The translations under genes and the position numbers were made by a program. From contig NZ_FOXO01000006.1 of NCBI RefSeq assembly GCF_900115735.1, positions 1 through 64,000 of the forward strand: 64,000 nt of DNA, read 5' to 3'. This DNA is from Butyrivibrio proteoclasticus. GTDB taxonomy: Bacteria > Bacillota > Clostridia > Lachnospirales > Lachnospiraceae. Within the stretch, counting starts at the first letter, position 1, and the number at the start of each line of letters is the position of its first letter. Of the stretch, positions 14,832 to 24,252 are shown in pieces. The notes beneath the pieces were generated by a model. That model saw nothing but the letters and a program-made list of their open reading frames with translations, ran no database searches and was not told where the DNA came from.

Positions 14832-17216
14832 ATGGAGTTAAAAGATACCAGCTTAATAAATCAAAATTGGAAATTCAACTTGGAAGATTGTAATGGAGAT
14901 ATTTTTGCAGGAGCTGAATATGATGATTCATCATGGGAAGTGTTGACGCTGCCCCACGACTGGGATACTTTTTTTGCTCCTGATAAGGATAACAAAAGCG
15001 GTGCCGGTGGCGGCTATGCAAAGGCCGGAACCGGATGGTACAGAAAAGAAGTGACCTTAAAAGACGAGGATGTCAAAGAATCAAGATATGAACTCATTTT
15101 TGAGGGAATCTATATGGAGAGTACCGTGTTTGTTAACGGCAAAAAGGTAGGTGGAAACAACTACGGATACACAACCTTTTCTGTGGATATCACAGACAAA
15201 ATAGTTCCAGGAAAAAATGTCATAGCTGTTAAAGTTAATAACAGCAAGCAGCCAAACAGCAGATGGTATACAGGCTCCGGAATATACAGAGATGTTTACT
15301 TAAGAAAACACGGAGATATCTGCACCAATCTGTTTGGGGTAAAAGTGGATACAAATACAGTTACAGATGATGGAACCTTAGCTACACTGGATTTAAGAAC
15401 TAAGATAGACAATTATTCTGATACAGACAAAGACTCAGTTATCAGATGGACAATAAAAGATAAGAGTGGAAAAGAGATTGCTGCTACAGGGGCATCCCTG
15501 TGGATAAAGTCAAAAGACAGCGCAGAAGCAGCAAGCATGATGTTTGTTAATAACCCTGTTTTGTGGTCTGAAAAAAATCCATATTTATACTCCCTTGAGA
15601 CAAGAGTATACGAAGGCGAAACATTAGTTGACAGACGCATAGAAAAAATAGGAATAAGGAAAGCTCTTTTTACCAAAGATAAGGGCTTTGTGTTAAATGG
15701 AGAGCAGGTGAAGATAAAAGGCGTATGCCTCCACCATGACAGCGGATTATTCGGCGCAGCTTTCCACAAAGAGGTCTGGAGTGAAAGATTTAAGTCACTT
15801 AAGGATATGGGTGTAAATGGAATCAGATGCTCACACAATCCTCCGGCGCCAGCCTTCCTCGATCTTTGCGATGAAATGGGCTTTATCGTAATGGATGAAA
15901 TCTGTGATGAGTGGACCCTGGGCAAGAATAAAAATGAGAACTATTATTCGGATAAACCATCCTACGGCTTTAGTCAGTTCTTTTCACTGGATGCGGAAAA
16001 AGAGCTAAGAACCATGATAAGGCGCGACTATAACCATCCAAGTATTGTTCTTTGGAGCATTGGAAATGAGATTCCGGAGCAGGGCTATGCGTCTGGGGCA
16101 CAGATAGTAAAAATGCTCTCTGACATAGTGCACTCAGAGGATTCACAAAGGCTTGTTACAAGTGCCTGCGATAACATCGCATCCCTTCCTGCAATTGCCA
16201 CCAAAGACAGCTTCCTTGAGGCTCTGGATGTAGTGGGATATAACTACGTAGGAAGGTGGCGTGAAAGAGCTGAAAGGTTCTATGAGGATGACAAGATTGC
16301 TCATCCGGAGAGGCTTTTTATCGGAACAGAGAATCCCTCTGTTTGCGGGGACAGAGGCGACTACAGCTTAGAAGGGCCAAATAACACAAACTATACTACA
16401 GCGACACTGACCCACGAAGCTTTGTGGAGATTCACTGCAAGCAGGGATTATGTGGCTGGGGATTATATCTGGACAGGAATAGATTACCTCGGGGAAGCTC
16501 ATTGGCCAAGACGCGGCGCCAACTTTGGAGCAATCGATACTGCCGGATTTAAAAAGGATGCATTTTACTATTTCAGATCTATATGGAATAAGGATGATGT
16601 GACACTACATCTTTTGCCTCATTGGAACTTTAAAGGAGACGAAGGAGAGTTTAAGCAGGTTCTTTGCTACACTAATTGCGAAAGAGTTAAGCTCTATCTG
16701 AACGGACGACTTATTTCAGAAAAGTCCGGTGCTGCGTGCCCAAGATATGGAGCTACACAGAGCTGGGATGATGAGATGAGAAGATATCATCCGACTACAG
16801 GAGACCTTCATTTATCCTGGGATGTGCCATATGAAGCAGGCGAGCTGCGGGCAGAGGGCTATATAGGAGATAAGCTTGTAAAAGAGTGTGTGGTCAAAAC
16901 TACAGGCAAAATGTCAAAACTGGCAGCAGATGTGAAGAATGTCGGAGAGTTTACGTTTGTGGAAATAAGTGCTGCAGATGAAAATGGCAATTGTGTTCTG
17001 AACGAAGATTCTGTAGTTGCTGTTAAGTATGATGATGCAGCCGAGTTTATTGGAATGGATGCAGGTAACATGCTTGATCTGTCCTGTTATAAAGAAGAAA
17101 AGAGAGCCATGCTCGCCGGAAAACTGTTGGCAGTTTTCAGGAAAAAAGAACAGGGCTCTAGGGCAACAGTTTGTTTTAAGGCAGAAGGACTATCAGAACT
17201 GAATATTGATATCTGA
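14832..17216 (+). CDS. GH2 beta-galactosidase-type glycosidase, cytosolic
   Basis: 794 residues without signal peptide. Domains in order: sugar-binding jelly roll (about 1-165, ending WYTGSGIYRDVYL), immunoglobulin-like domain (about 165-275), TIM barrel (about 280-600), and a DUF4982-type C-terminal beta domain beginning HLLPHWNFKGDEGEF. The acid/base glutamate is E413 in SIGNEIPEQ and the nucleophile is E500 in FIGTENPSV, by comparison with GH2 family members. GGAGAGAGG precedes the ATG. Beta-galactosidase is the most likely activity, though related enzymes act on glucuronides or mannosides. It probably acts on sugars brought in by importer 2. Convergent with the TrmH gene with no gap. Confidence 0.88.
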   Translation: MELKDTSLINQNWKFNLEDCNGDIFAGAEYDDSSWEVLTLPHDWDTFFAPDKDNKSGAGGGYAKAGTGWYRKEVTLKDEDVKESRYELIFEGIYMESTVFVNGKKVGGNNYGYTTFSVDITDKIVPGKNVIAVKVNNSKQPNSRWYTGSGIYRDVYLRKHGDICTNLFGVKVDTNTVTDDGTLATLDLRTKIDNYSDTDKDSVIRWTIKDKSGKEIAATGASLWIKSKDSAEAASMMFVNNPVLWSEKNPYLYSLETRVYEGETLVDRRIEKIGIRKALFTKDKGFVLNGEQVKIKGVCLHHDSGLFGAAFHKEVWSERFKSLKDMGVNGIRCSHNPPAPAFLDLCDEMGFIVMDEICDEWTLGKNKNENYYSDKPSYGFSQFFSLDAEKELRTMIRRDYNHPSIVLWSIGNEIPEQGYASGAQIVKMLSDIVHSEDSQRLVTSACDNIASLPAIATKDSFLEALDVVGYNYVGRWRERAERFYEDDKIAHPERLFIGTENPSVCGDRGDYSLEGPNNTNYTTATLTHEALWRFTASRDYVAGDYIWTGIDYLGEAHWPRRGANFGAIDTAGFKKDAFYYFRSIWNKDDVTLHLLPHWNFKGDEGEFKQVLCYTNCERVKLYLNGRLISEKSGAACPRYGATQSWDDEMRRYHPTTGDLHLSWDVPYEAGELRAEGYIGDKLVKECVVKTTGKMSKLAADVKNVGEFTFVEISAADENGNCVLNEDSVVAVKYDDAAEFIGMDAGNMLDLSCYKEEKRAMLAGKLLAVFRKKEQGSRATVCFKAEGLSELNIDI

Positions 17217-18035
17217 TCATTTTGATAATTCCCAAAAAGCTACAGCGCTTGCGGCTGCAACGTTAAGAGAATCAACGCCATGTGCCATTGGAATCTTAAC
17301 GCAATAGTCGCAGGCGCTTATTGTTTCAGTTAAAAGCCCATCACCTTCAGCACCGAGGAAAATGGCCAGTTTGTCTGCGTTTCGGAGTTCATCATCGCTA
17401 ATATCCTTAGTGTCGTTTCTAAGTGCCATTGCGACGCTCTTAAATCCAAGCTCCTTTAAACTCTCAAACTCTTTTCCCTCAGGGAGAAATGTCCAGGGCA
17501 CCTGGAATACAGTTCCCATGCTGACTCTGGCAGCGCGCCTGTAGAGCGGGTCAGTGCAGCCATGTGTGAAAAGAACAGCATCCATTGAAAGGGCAGCAGC
17601 ACTTCTTACGATGGCTCCGAGATTTGTTGGGTTGGTAACATTTTCAAGAACTGCAACTCTTCTGGCCTTTTGACATACATCAGCTACAGAAGGCAGTTCT
17701 TTTCTCCTCATAGCGCAGAGCACGCCCCTTGTAAGGTGAAAGCCTGTGATCTGCGTCAAAACTTCAGATTCAGCAACGTATATCGGAACATCGAATCTAC
17801 TGGTGATTCTCTCTATTATTTCCTTTGCCTCATTTTCAGTCTGATCTTTTTCCAGTAAAAGAGATATGGGCTCGTAGCCTGCATCCAGAGCTCTGCCTAT
17901 TACTTTGGGACTCTCTGCAATAAATATCCCAAGGTCTGGTTCATTTATGTGAAATAACTGATTCTCGGAGTACTCGTGATAAACACGAAGATCAGGAGTA
18001 TTTAAGCTTTCTATTTTGATTAAAGTTTTTGCCAT
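17217..18035 (-). CDS. TrmH/SpoU-family RNA 2'-O-methyltransferase
   Basis: 272 residues. An N-terminal substrate-binding part (about 1-110) precedes the knotted SPOUT domain with its three motifs: NVTNPTNLGAIVRSAAAL, AIFLGAEGDGL and MAHGVDSLNVAAASAVAFWE, the last holding the SAM-binding knot and catalytic asparagine. The target (23S rRNA or tRNA) is unclear. The start at 18035 (MAKTLIKIES) is chosen because a longer frame would overlap the upstream XRE gene by over 100 bp; AAGGA lies about 11 nt before it. It sits 7 bp downstream of the XRE gene and may be cotranscribed with it. Confidence 0.88.
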   Translation of the reverse strand: MAKTLIKIESLNTPDLRVYHEYSENQLFHINEPDLGIFIAESPKVIGRALDAGYEPISLLLEKDQTENEAKEIIERITSRFDVPIYVAESEVLTQITGFHLTRGVLCAMRRKELPSVADVCQKARRVAVLENVTNPTNLGAIVRSAAALSMDAVLFTHGCTDPLYRRAARVSMGTVFQVPWTFLPEGKEFESLKELGFKSVAMALRNDTKDISDDELRNADKLAIFLGAEGDGLLTETISACDYCVKIPMAHGVDSLNVAAASAVAFWELSK

Positions 18036-18042
18036 TATATAG

Positions 18043-18387
18043 TTATTCCTTTTTATTATTTTTGAGTTTTTGATAGTAGTTTGCAATTCGAATGGCTGAA
18101 TCGGAATTTTGTTGATAGGTTTGAATAAGATCAAATAGCACAGGGTCATCAGATTTATATATCGTGATGCAATTAGCTGATGGATTATTTACTTTATCAT
18201 ATAGATAATCAGAGGATGTGCCAAAAACCTGAGCTATATAGCTGATAGTCTGAAAGGATGGCTCTCTTTGTCCGTTTTCATACCTTCCATATCCCATTGC
18301 TGTCATGTTTAGTCGTCGCGCGGCTTCAGCTTTACTAATACCTAAATTTTCGCGAATTTCCTTTAATCGTCTAGAATTAAAGCTCAT
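18043..18387 (-). CDS. XRE-family transcriptional regulator
   Basis: 114 residues. A Cro/C1-type helix-turn-helix covers about residues 4-62 (LKEIRENLGISKAEAARRLN, then YGRYENGQREPSFQTISYIA). The C-terminal half is helical, with no recognised domain. AAGGAGG lies 6 nt before the ATG at 18387; a longer start at 18405 would place this ribosome site inside the gene and is rejected. A promoter and two AACC...GGTT palindromes lie just upstream, suggesting self-repression. It is divergent from the HicA/HicB pair and may help control it (inference). Confidence 0.85.
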   Translation of the reverse strand: MSFNSRRLKEIRENLGISKAEAARRLNMTAMGYGRYENGQREPSFQTISYIAQVFGTSSDYLYDKVNNPSANCITIYKSDDPVLFDLIQTYQQNSDSAIRIANYYQKLKNNKKE

Positions 18388-18407
18388 TATTTTCCTCCTT
18401 GACATAT

Positions 18408-18441
18408 AACCAATGGTTGCGATAACATAACCAACGGTTAT
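18408..18441. promoter_or_regulatory. Paired operator palindromes of the XRE regulator
   Basis: AACCAATGGTT at 18408-18418 and ATAACCAACGGTTAT at 18427-18441 are two copies of the same palindrome, AACCAAYGGTT. Their centres are 21 bp apart (two helical turns). They lie between the -10 box and the start codon of the XRE gene. Confidence 0.65.
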
Positions 18442-18470
18442 ATAGTATCAGATTTTTTTGTTATTGACAA
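18442..18470 (-). promoter_or_regulatory. Promoter of the XRE regulator
   Basis: Minus-strand TTGTCA (18470-18465), 17-bp spacer, TACTAT (18447-18442), immediately followed by the operator pair. Confidence 0.55.
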
Positions 18471-18480
18471 GTAAGATGTT

Positions 18481-18497
18481 TTTAGAATTGTTCTAAA
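18481..18497. promoter_or_regulatory. Palindrome upstream of hicAB
   Basis: TTTAGAATTGTTCTAAA is a perfect inverted repeat 56 bp before the hicA start. HicB-type antitoxins often bind palindromes at their own promoter, so this is a candidate HicB operator (inference). Confidence 0.4.
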
Positions 18498-18552
18498 TAA
18501 CGATATTCATTTGACACCAAATACGATACCAATTACAATGAGGAAAAAGAGA

Positions 18553-18822
18553 ATGTCAAGATGGGAAAAACTAATAAATAATATACTCAAAATGTCAGGA
18601 AATATGCGATTTGAAGAGCTTAAGAGGGTTTTAGAGGCATATGGGTATGTTATGCAGGGAACAAAAGGTGGGAGTAGTCATTTTACATTTAGAAAACCTG
18701 GCAAAAATCCAATAACAATCCCTGCTCATGAACCTATTAAAAAGATTTATGTAGAGATGGTTAGAAATGTAGTCTTGGAGGAAGAAGAGGACGATGAGGA
18801 AGATGAGAATGAAAAAGATTGA
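18553..18822 (+). CDS. hicA: HicA-type mRNA interferase toxin
   Basis: 89 residues from the ATG at 18553. The dsRBD-like HicA fold shows in MRFEELKRVLEAYGYVMQGT followed by GGSSHFTFRKPG, where the histidine is the catalytic residue known for this family. The C-terminus is a very acidic tail (about 13 Glu/Asp of the last 17). Earlier in-frame ATGs at 18511 and 18538 exist; 18553 is chosen because GAGGA lies about 9 nt before it. It overlaps hicB by 14 bp, typical of toxin-first HicAB modules, so the two are translationally linked. Confidence 0.82.
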   Translation: MSRWEKLINNILKMSGNMRFEELKRVLEAYGYVMQGTKGGSSHFTFRKPGKNPITIPAHEPIKKIYVEMVRNVVLEEEEDDEEDENEKD

Positions 18823-19180
18823 GGATTATGTAGACCTACCTTACAAGATGGAAATAGTAAAAGATTTAGATGAAGGCGGATATGTAGTTTCTTTTCCAGA
18901 TCTACCAGGATGCCTTACAGTAGGGGAAACAATTGAAGAGGCGATAAAGAATGCTGAGGACGCAAAACGTACGTGGCTAGAGGCTGCAATTGAAGAGCAA
19001 ATAGAAATAAGTATTCCTGAAAATAAAGAAAAGTATTCTGGTCAATTTAAGCTTAGGATTCCCAAAAGCTTGCACAGGATACTGGCTGAGCAATCAAAAC
19101 GCGAAGGAATCAGCATGAATCAGTACTGTGTATATCTCCTTTCAAGAAACATTGCTCTTAGTACAAATAAACTGAATTAA
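18809..19180 (+). CDS. hicB: HicB-type antitoxin with C-terminal DNA-binding domain
   Basis: 123 residues. The partial RNase-H-like HicB fold is clear (DEGGYVVSFPDLPGCLTVGE, then EEAIKNAEDAKRTWLEAAIE). A C-terminal ribbon-helix-helix-like segment, FKLRIPKSLHRILAEQSKRE then GISMNQYCVYLLSRN, would bind the operator. The start at 18809 has GAGGAAGATGAG before it; 18794 is an alternative. It neutralises HicA and probably represses the operon. Confidence 0.82.
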   Translation: MKKIEDYVDLPYKMEIVKDLDEGGYVVSFPDLPGCLTVGETIEEAIKNAEDAKRTWLEAAIEEQIEISIPENKEKYSGQFKLRIPKSLHRILAEQSKREGISMNQYCVYLLSRNIALSTNKLN

Positions 19181-19274
19181 TTTTCTACAAACGGATCTGA
19201 ACTATTCATATCTTTCTTTTATGCAAGGATAATATTACAATTATTCCATAATACTACCTTTTATTGGAGGTTAA

Positions 19275-20318
19275 ATGGAAGAAAAACAGCATAAGCGCAG
19301 AGTACATTATTCCGGGAAATATCCCAGAAAGTTTGAAGAAAAATATAAAGAGCAGAATCCTGAGAAGTATGCAGATACAGTGGCGAAGGTTATCTCAAAG
19401 GGCTCAACGCCTGCAGGTATGCATATTTCCATCATGGTAAAAGAAATTCTTGATGTGCTTAAAATTCAGCCCGGCGAGCAGGGGCTCGACTGTACACTAG
19501 GATATGGCGGACATACCAGAAAGATGCTGGAGCAGCTGCAGGGAAAGGGCTGTGTTTATGGCCTTGACGTCGATCCCATAGAGTCAAAAAAGACTGTGGA
19601 AAGGTTAAGAAATGCAGGTTTTGGAGAGGAGAATTTCAAATTCAGACTCATCAATTTTGCCAATATAGATAAAGTGGCTAAAGAAGCCGGGAAGTTTGAC
19701 TTTGTTCTGGCAGATCTTGGAGTTTCCTCTATGCAGATTGACGATCCCAAGAGAGGCTTTTCTTATAAGGTCGACGGACCGCTTGATCTAAGGCTTGATC
19801 CTGAGCATGGAGTATCTGCAGCAGAAAGGCTCCATAACATTACAAGGGATGAGTTTGTCGGAATGCTCATTGAGAACTCAGATGAGCCCTATGCTGAGGA
19901 AATTGCCGACAAAGTTTTTAACCTGATGAAAAAGGGGAATCCAATGGACACCACAACTGCCCTCAGAGAAGCAATTGAAGGTGCTCTGTGGAAAGTTCCC
20001 AAGGAAGAGAAAGAACAGGCTATTAAAAAGAGTTGTGCCAGAGTTTTTCAGGCGCTTCGAATAGATGTAAACAGTGAATTTGAAGTTCTTTATTCATTTT
20101 TGGAAAAGCTCCCCGGAATACTTAATCCAGGTGGAAGAGTTGCGATTTTGACTTTCCACTCAGGGGAAGACAGACTTGTAAAGAAGTCCTTTAAAGAACT
20201 GAAAAAGGGTGGAATTTACAGTGATATATCGGAGGATGTCACAAGACCGTCAGCAGAAGAGTGCAGGCTGAATCCTCGCAGTAAGTCTACCAAGATGAGA
20301 TGGGCAATTAAGGCGTAA
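19275..20318 (+). CDS. rsmH: RsmH-like 16S rRNA cytosine-N4 methyltransferase, extended paralog
   Basis: 347 residues. MraW/RsmH family: SAM-binding LDCTLGYGGHTRKMLEQL, LADLGVSSMQIDDPKRGFSY, DGPLDLRLDP, and the late AILTFHSGEDRLVKKSFK. An unusual basic N-terminal extension of about 50 residues (HKRRVHYSGKYPRKFEEKYK onward) precedes the usual TPAGMHISIMVKEIL start region, and GMHISI replaces the common HxSVLL. The gene is not beside division or cell-wall genes, where the canonical copy normally lies, so it may be a second copy with a related target. Ribosome site TTGGAGG is 6 nt before the ATG. Confidence 0.82.
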   Translation: MEEKQHKRRVHYSGKYPRKFEEKYKEQNPEKYADTVAKVISKGSTPAGMHISIMVKEILDVLKIQPGEQGLDCTLGYGGHTRKMLEQLQGKGCVYGLDVDPIESKKTVERLRNAGFGEENFKFRLINFANIDKVAKEAGKFDFVLADLGVSSMQIDDPKRGFSYKVDGPLDLRLDPEHGVSAAERLHNITRDEFVGMLIENSDEPYAEEIADKVFNLMKKGNPMDTTTALREAIEGALWKVPKEEKEQAIKKSCARVFQALRIDVNSEFEVLYSFLEKLPGILNPGGRVAILTFHSGEDRLVKKSFKELKKGGIYSDISEDVTRPSAEECRLNPRSKSTKMRWAIKA

Positions 20319-20355
20319 CAATCAAATTTGTATTGAGGTGTATTGAGGAGTTTTT

Positions 20356-21702
20356 ATGGAAAAGCGATATGTTACCGATATGACACAGGGCAATGAAATA
20401 GCGCTTCTTATTAAGTTCACTATTCCTATGCTTTTAGGTAATCTGTTCCAGCAATTTTATAATCTGGCGGACACAGTAATAGTCGGTCAGTTTGGTGGCG
20501 AATATGGTCTTGCTTCTATTGGGGCGGTAGGTAGTGTGAATTTTTTATTCTTTTCACTTTGTATGGGAATGGGTGCCGGTGTTGGTATTATGATTTCCCA
20601 GAATTTTGGTGCAGGAAAAGATGAATATGTAAAAAAGATTGTGGGAAACTCTATATACATAACCTTAGTGGCAGGTATCCTCATGAGTGTTGTAAGTGTG
20701 TTCTTTGCAAGACCAATTCTGACAATCATGGATACTCCGGAAGAATGTATGGCAGATGCTCTCTTATATATGAGGATAGTTTGCGGTGCCACATTTTTGG
20801 TTGCTGCTTATAACATGATTTCTTCAATATTAAGGGCACTTGGAGACAGCAAGACACCGCTCATTTTTCTGGTTGTGGCATGCTTTGTGAATGTAGTACT
20901 GGATCTTGTAACAGTAGTAGGACTTCATATGGGAGTTGCGGGAGCGGCGATAGCAACTGTTTTTTCCCAGACAATTGCCATGATAGGCTCCATAGCTGTA
21001 GGTGTTAAAAAGAATCCATATCTTCAACTTAATCCCAGCCATAAGGAACTTAACACAGATATCATAGATAAAGCGGTAAGACTTGGCATTCCGCTTGCAC
21101 TTCAGAATGCCCTTATAGCATTTTCATGCGTTGCCCTCCAGAGAGTCGTTAACAGCTTTGGAAGTAATGTAATGGCAGCGTACACAGCAACAGGAAGGAT
21201 TGAGCAGCTTGTTCAGCAGCCATTTGGATCTCTTGGAACTGCGGTTTCAACTTTTGCCGGACAGAATGCAGGAGCCAAAAAACTGGACAGGGTAAAAAGT
21301 GGATGTATCAAGAGCGTTTTTCTTGTTGCGGCATTTAGCATACTAATGATCATAGTTATGTTTGCGTTCGGAGAAAATATAATAAGATTCTTTACGCCTA
21401 ACGCTGAGGCTATCAGAATTGGTGCAAGGGGGCTTAGGATAACAAGTTTATTCTATTTTACGCTGGGACTCATATATGTATTCAGAGGAATGCTGAACGG
21501 TGTTGGAGATGCGGCTTTTGCGCTTATAAATGGCCTTATTGAAGTAGTGGGAAGAATTGGCTTTGCAACAATACTCATGGCTATACCAGGCGTTGGACTT
21601 TGGGGATGCTGGTATACAAACGGACTTACCTGGGCAATCACAGGACTTGGCTGTGTCTTAAGATATCTTAAGGGCAAATGGCGTACTAAGGTGTTTGCGT
21701 GA
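20356..21702 (+). CDS. MATE-family efflux transporter
   Basis: 448 residues with twelve predicted membrane spans in two repeats. The N-terminal IPMLLGNLFQQFYNLADTVI and the GGEYGLASIGAVGSVNFLFF region are typical of the NorM/DinF-like MATE group common in Clostridia. It would export drugs or metabolites using an ion gradient; the substrate cannot be inferred. It lies 37 bp after the rsmH-like gene and 78 bp before the GH42 gene, all on the same strand. Confidence 0.9.
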   Translation: MEKRYVTDMTQGNEIALLIKFTIPMLLGNLFQQFYNLADTVIVGQFGGEYGLASIGAVGSVNFLFFSLCMGMGAGVGIMISQNFGAGKDEYVKKIVGNSIYITLVAGILMSVVSVFFARPILTIMDTPEECMADALLYMRIVCGATFLVAAYNMISSILRALGDSKTPLIFLVVACFVNVVLDLVTVVGLHMGVAGAAIATVFSQTIAMIGSIAVGVKKNPYLQLNPSHKELNTDIIDKAVRLGIPLALQNALIAFSCVALQRVVNSFGSNVMAAYTATGRIEQLVQQPFGSLGTAVSTFAGQNAGAKKLDRVKSGCIKSVFLVAAFSILMIIVMFAFGENIIRFFTPNAEAIRIGARGLRITSLFYFTLGLIYVFRGMLNGVGDAAFALINGLIEVVGRIGFATILMAIPGVGLWGCWYTNGLTWAITGLGCVLRYLKGKWRTKVFA

Positions 21703-21780
21703 GAAGTAATGAGTTTTTGGGGCTTTGGTTTGGAATATAAATACCGAATCAACTGCAAATGGAAAAGGGGAAGGTAACAA

Positions 21781-23991
21781 ATGAGAAAAATATTGAACGG
21801 GGAAAGCATAACTCTTGGAACGTGTTATTATCCTGAGCACTGGGATAAGTCGCTGTGGCGAGAGGATTTGGAAAGGATGCTGTCTGTGGGGATAAAGACA
21901 GTTAGAATAGCAGAGTTTGCCTGGAGTAAGGTTGAGCTTACTGAAGGTAACTATAACTTTGATTTCTTTGATGAGTTCCTTGATCTGACGGATGAAATTG
22001 GTATGCAGGTGATCATGGGAACACCAACTGCTACGCCTCCGGCGTGGCTATCTGAGAAATATCCTGATGTATTAAATGCAAGGAAAGATGGAGTTCTTTT
22101 CAGGCATGGAATGCGTCGTCATTATAATTACAATTCTGAAAATTATCGCAGGTTGTCTTCAATAATTGTTGAGAAATTTGCAGAGCACTATGGTAAAAGA
22201 AAAAGCGTAATAGGCTGGCAGATTGATAATGAGATAAACTGTGAAATAGCCGAGTTTTACTCAGAAAGTGATGATAAAGCCTTCAACAGATTTTTGCAGA
22301 ATAAATACAAGAATCTTGATGCATTAAACGAGGCATGGGGAACAGTTTTCTGGAATCAGACCTATACTGACTGGAACGAGGTTCACATTCCGAGAACTAC
22401 TATTCAGGGAGTTGTTAACCCTCATCAGACTTTGGACTACTACAGATTTGTATCTGATAGCGCCTGCAGTTGGGCTAAGATACAGGCTGATATAATTCGC
22501 AAATACAAAAAAGAAGATGACTTCATTACAACTAACGGCATATTTGGACATGTGGATTATCAGAGGATGAGAGACGAAAGTCTTGATTTTATAACCTATG
22601 ATTCATATCCAAATTTTGCTTATACTCTTGGTGGATATGATCCTTCAGAAGACGCGCTTAGAGACAGAAAGTGGAGCAGGCATCTTACAGAGACAAGATC
22701 AATATCACCTATATTTGGCATTATGGAGCAGCAATCCGGCGCCAATGGCTGGAATTCCGGGATGGGAGCACCTACTCCAAGACCGGGACAGATTACTTTA
22801 TGGACAATGCAGTCAATTGCTCATGGAGCGGACTTTGTCAGCTACTTTAGATGGAGAACAGCTACATTTGGAACAGAGATGTATTGGCATGGAATCCTTG
22901 ATTATTCTGGAAGAGATAACAGAAGGTTAAAAGAGATTTCTGATATTAATACTAAAGTGCAGAAATTATCTGATGTTGCAGGATGCCAATATGTTGCAAA
23001 AGTTGCGGTGCTAAAAGACTACGACAATGTATGGGATGCTGAGTATGATGTATGGCATAAAAGCGTTGAGGAACAAAGCCAGAAGGCAATCATAAATGCT
23101 TCTCAAAGAACTCATACTCCGATTGATTTTGTATATCTTAGTGGATATCTCAGAAGAGATGATGCCGGTGGACATGTGAACACAGAGCGGCTGCTTGAAA
23201 AGCTTTCCCAGTATGATCTTTTGATCTATCCACATATGACAATTGTTGATGATAGATTTTTACCTGCTCTTACAAAGTATGTTGAGAAGGGCGGAAAGCT
23301 TGTAATAGGCTGCAGAAGCGGATACAAGGAAATAACAGGAAAGTGTACAATGGAGAAGCTTCCTGGAAAACTCAAACCGCTTACCGGCTGTGATATACCG
23401 GAGTATACCTACATTGCACCTGATACAGGTGATGTCCATATTAAGTGGGACGATACATTATTCACAGCAAGTGTATTTGCTGACCAGCTCACTGTGGATA
23501 ATCAGTCCGGATCAGAGGCGGATTGTGGACAAAATCGGACTGAAGAAGACAGTAGTTGTATGAATGATAAGTCTGAAGATGTTAGCAATACTGTACAGAA
23601 CTGCAAAGTTCTGGCAACTTACGAAGATGATTATTACCGAGGATACGGAGCTCTAACAGTAAATAAATACGGCAATGGCGAAGTTTATTATTACGGTAGC
23701 GCCTTTAATGAAGAGTCAGTTGAAGTCTTTTTTGACAAGCTCGGAGTGAAGAACCCATATGGAGAATATCTGGAACTGCCTGAGGAACTTGAACTTGCTG
23801 TCAGAGGGGATGGAGATAATCAATTCGCATTTATACTTAACTATTCAAAGAACGAAGTAAAGTACACAATTAAGAGTAACGTCACTGATATGATTACTGG
23901 AGAGATGGTGTCAGGATTGTGTACCATTCCAGGATATGGAGTAAGTGTTTTGAAGCTAGGTAATAATCATATTGCATCAGCTTATGCCTGA
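21781..23991 (+). CDS. GH42 beta-galactosidase, cytosolic
   Basis: 736 residues, no signal peptide. Catalytic TIM barrel starts with LGTCYYPEHWDKSLWREDLE; acid/base E151 in GWQIDNEINCE and nucleophile E316 in FGIMEQQSGANGW, by family comparison. A Rossmann-like trimerisation domain (about 390-560) and a short beta domain follow. A Ser/Asp/Glu/Asn-rich segment of about 40 residues near 575-620 interrupts the C-terminal part and is likely a flexible insertion. It would hydrolyse galactosides such as galacto-oligosaccharides taken up by importers like those upstream. GGGGAAGG precedes the ATG. Confidence 0.92.
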   Translation: MRKILNGESITLGTCYYPEHWDKSLWREDLERMLSVGIKTVRIAEFAWSKVELTEGNYNFDFFDEFLDLTDEIGMQVIMGTPTATPPAWLSEKYPDVLNARKDGVLFRHGMRRHYNYNSENYRRLSSIIVEKFAEHYGKRKSVIGWQIDNEINCEIAEFYSESDDKAFNRFLQNKYKNLDALNEAWGTVFWNQTYTDWNEVHIPRTTIQGVVNPHQTLDYYRFVSDSACSWAKIQADIIRKYKKEDDFITTNGIFGHVDYQRMRDESLDFITYDSYPNFAYTLGGYDPSEDALRDRKWSRHLTETRSISPIFGIMEQQSGANGWNSGMGAPTPRPGQITLWTMQSIAHGADFVSYFRWRTATFGTEMYWHGILDYSGRDNRRLKEISDINTKVQKLSDVAGCQYVAKVAVLKDYDNVWDAEYDVWHKSVEEQSQKAIINASQRTHTPIDFVYLSGYLRRDDAGGHVNTERLLEKLSQYDLLIYPHMTIVDDRFLPALTKYVEKGGKLVIGCRSGYKEITGKCTMEKLPGKLKPLTGCDIPEYTYIAPDTGDVHIKWDDTLFTASVFADQLTVDNQSGSEADCGQNRTEEDSSCMNDKSEDVSNTVQNCKVLATYEDDYYRGYGALTVNKYGNGEVYYYGSAFNEESVEVFFDKLGVKNPYGEYLELPEELELAVRGDGDNQFAFILNYSKNEVKYTIKSNVTDMITGEMVSGLCTIPGYGVSVLKLGNNHIASAYA

Positions 23992-24252
23992 TGTTATCAT
24001 GAATATAATTTGAAAATATAAAGAAAGAGCGCTTTTGCGTTTAGGTGAAGGAATGTTTATTAGATAATTTAGCTTGAGTGAACACATAATTTTTTTGAAG
24101 GCTGCTTATAGTGGCTGTTTTGTGTACGCTTAAACTGGATTATCATGCATTCTTAGCCTTACTGTATTAGTGGGTCTATTTGTGTGAGTCTATTTTGCGT
24201 ATGCAAGGTAGGCTCATTTTGGTATTTTAGGCAGCAGAACAGGAGGCGATAT

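Noticed and set aside
18464-18488. hicAB promoter from TTGACA and TAGAAT
   Set aside because: The spacer is only 13 bp, and the TTGACA is better explained as the -35 box of the XRE promoter on the other strand.
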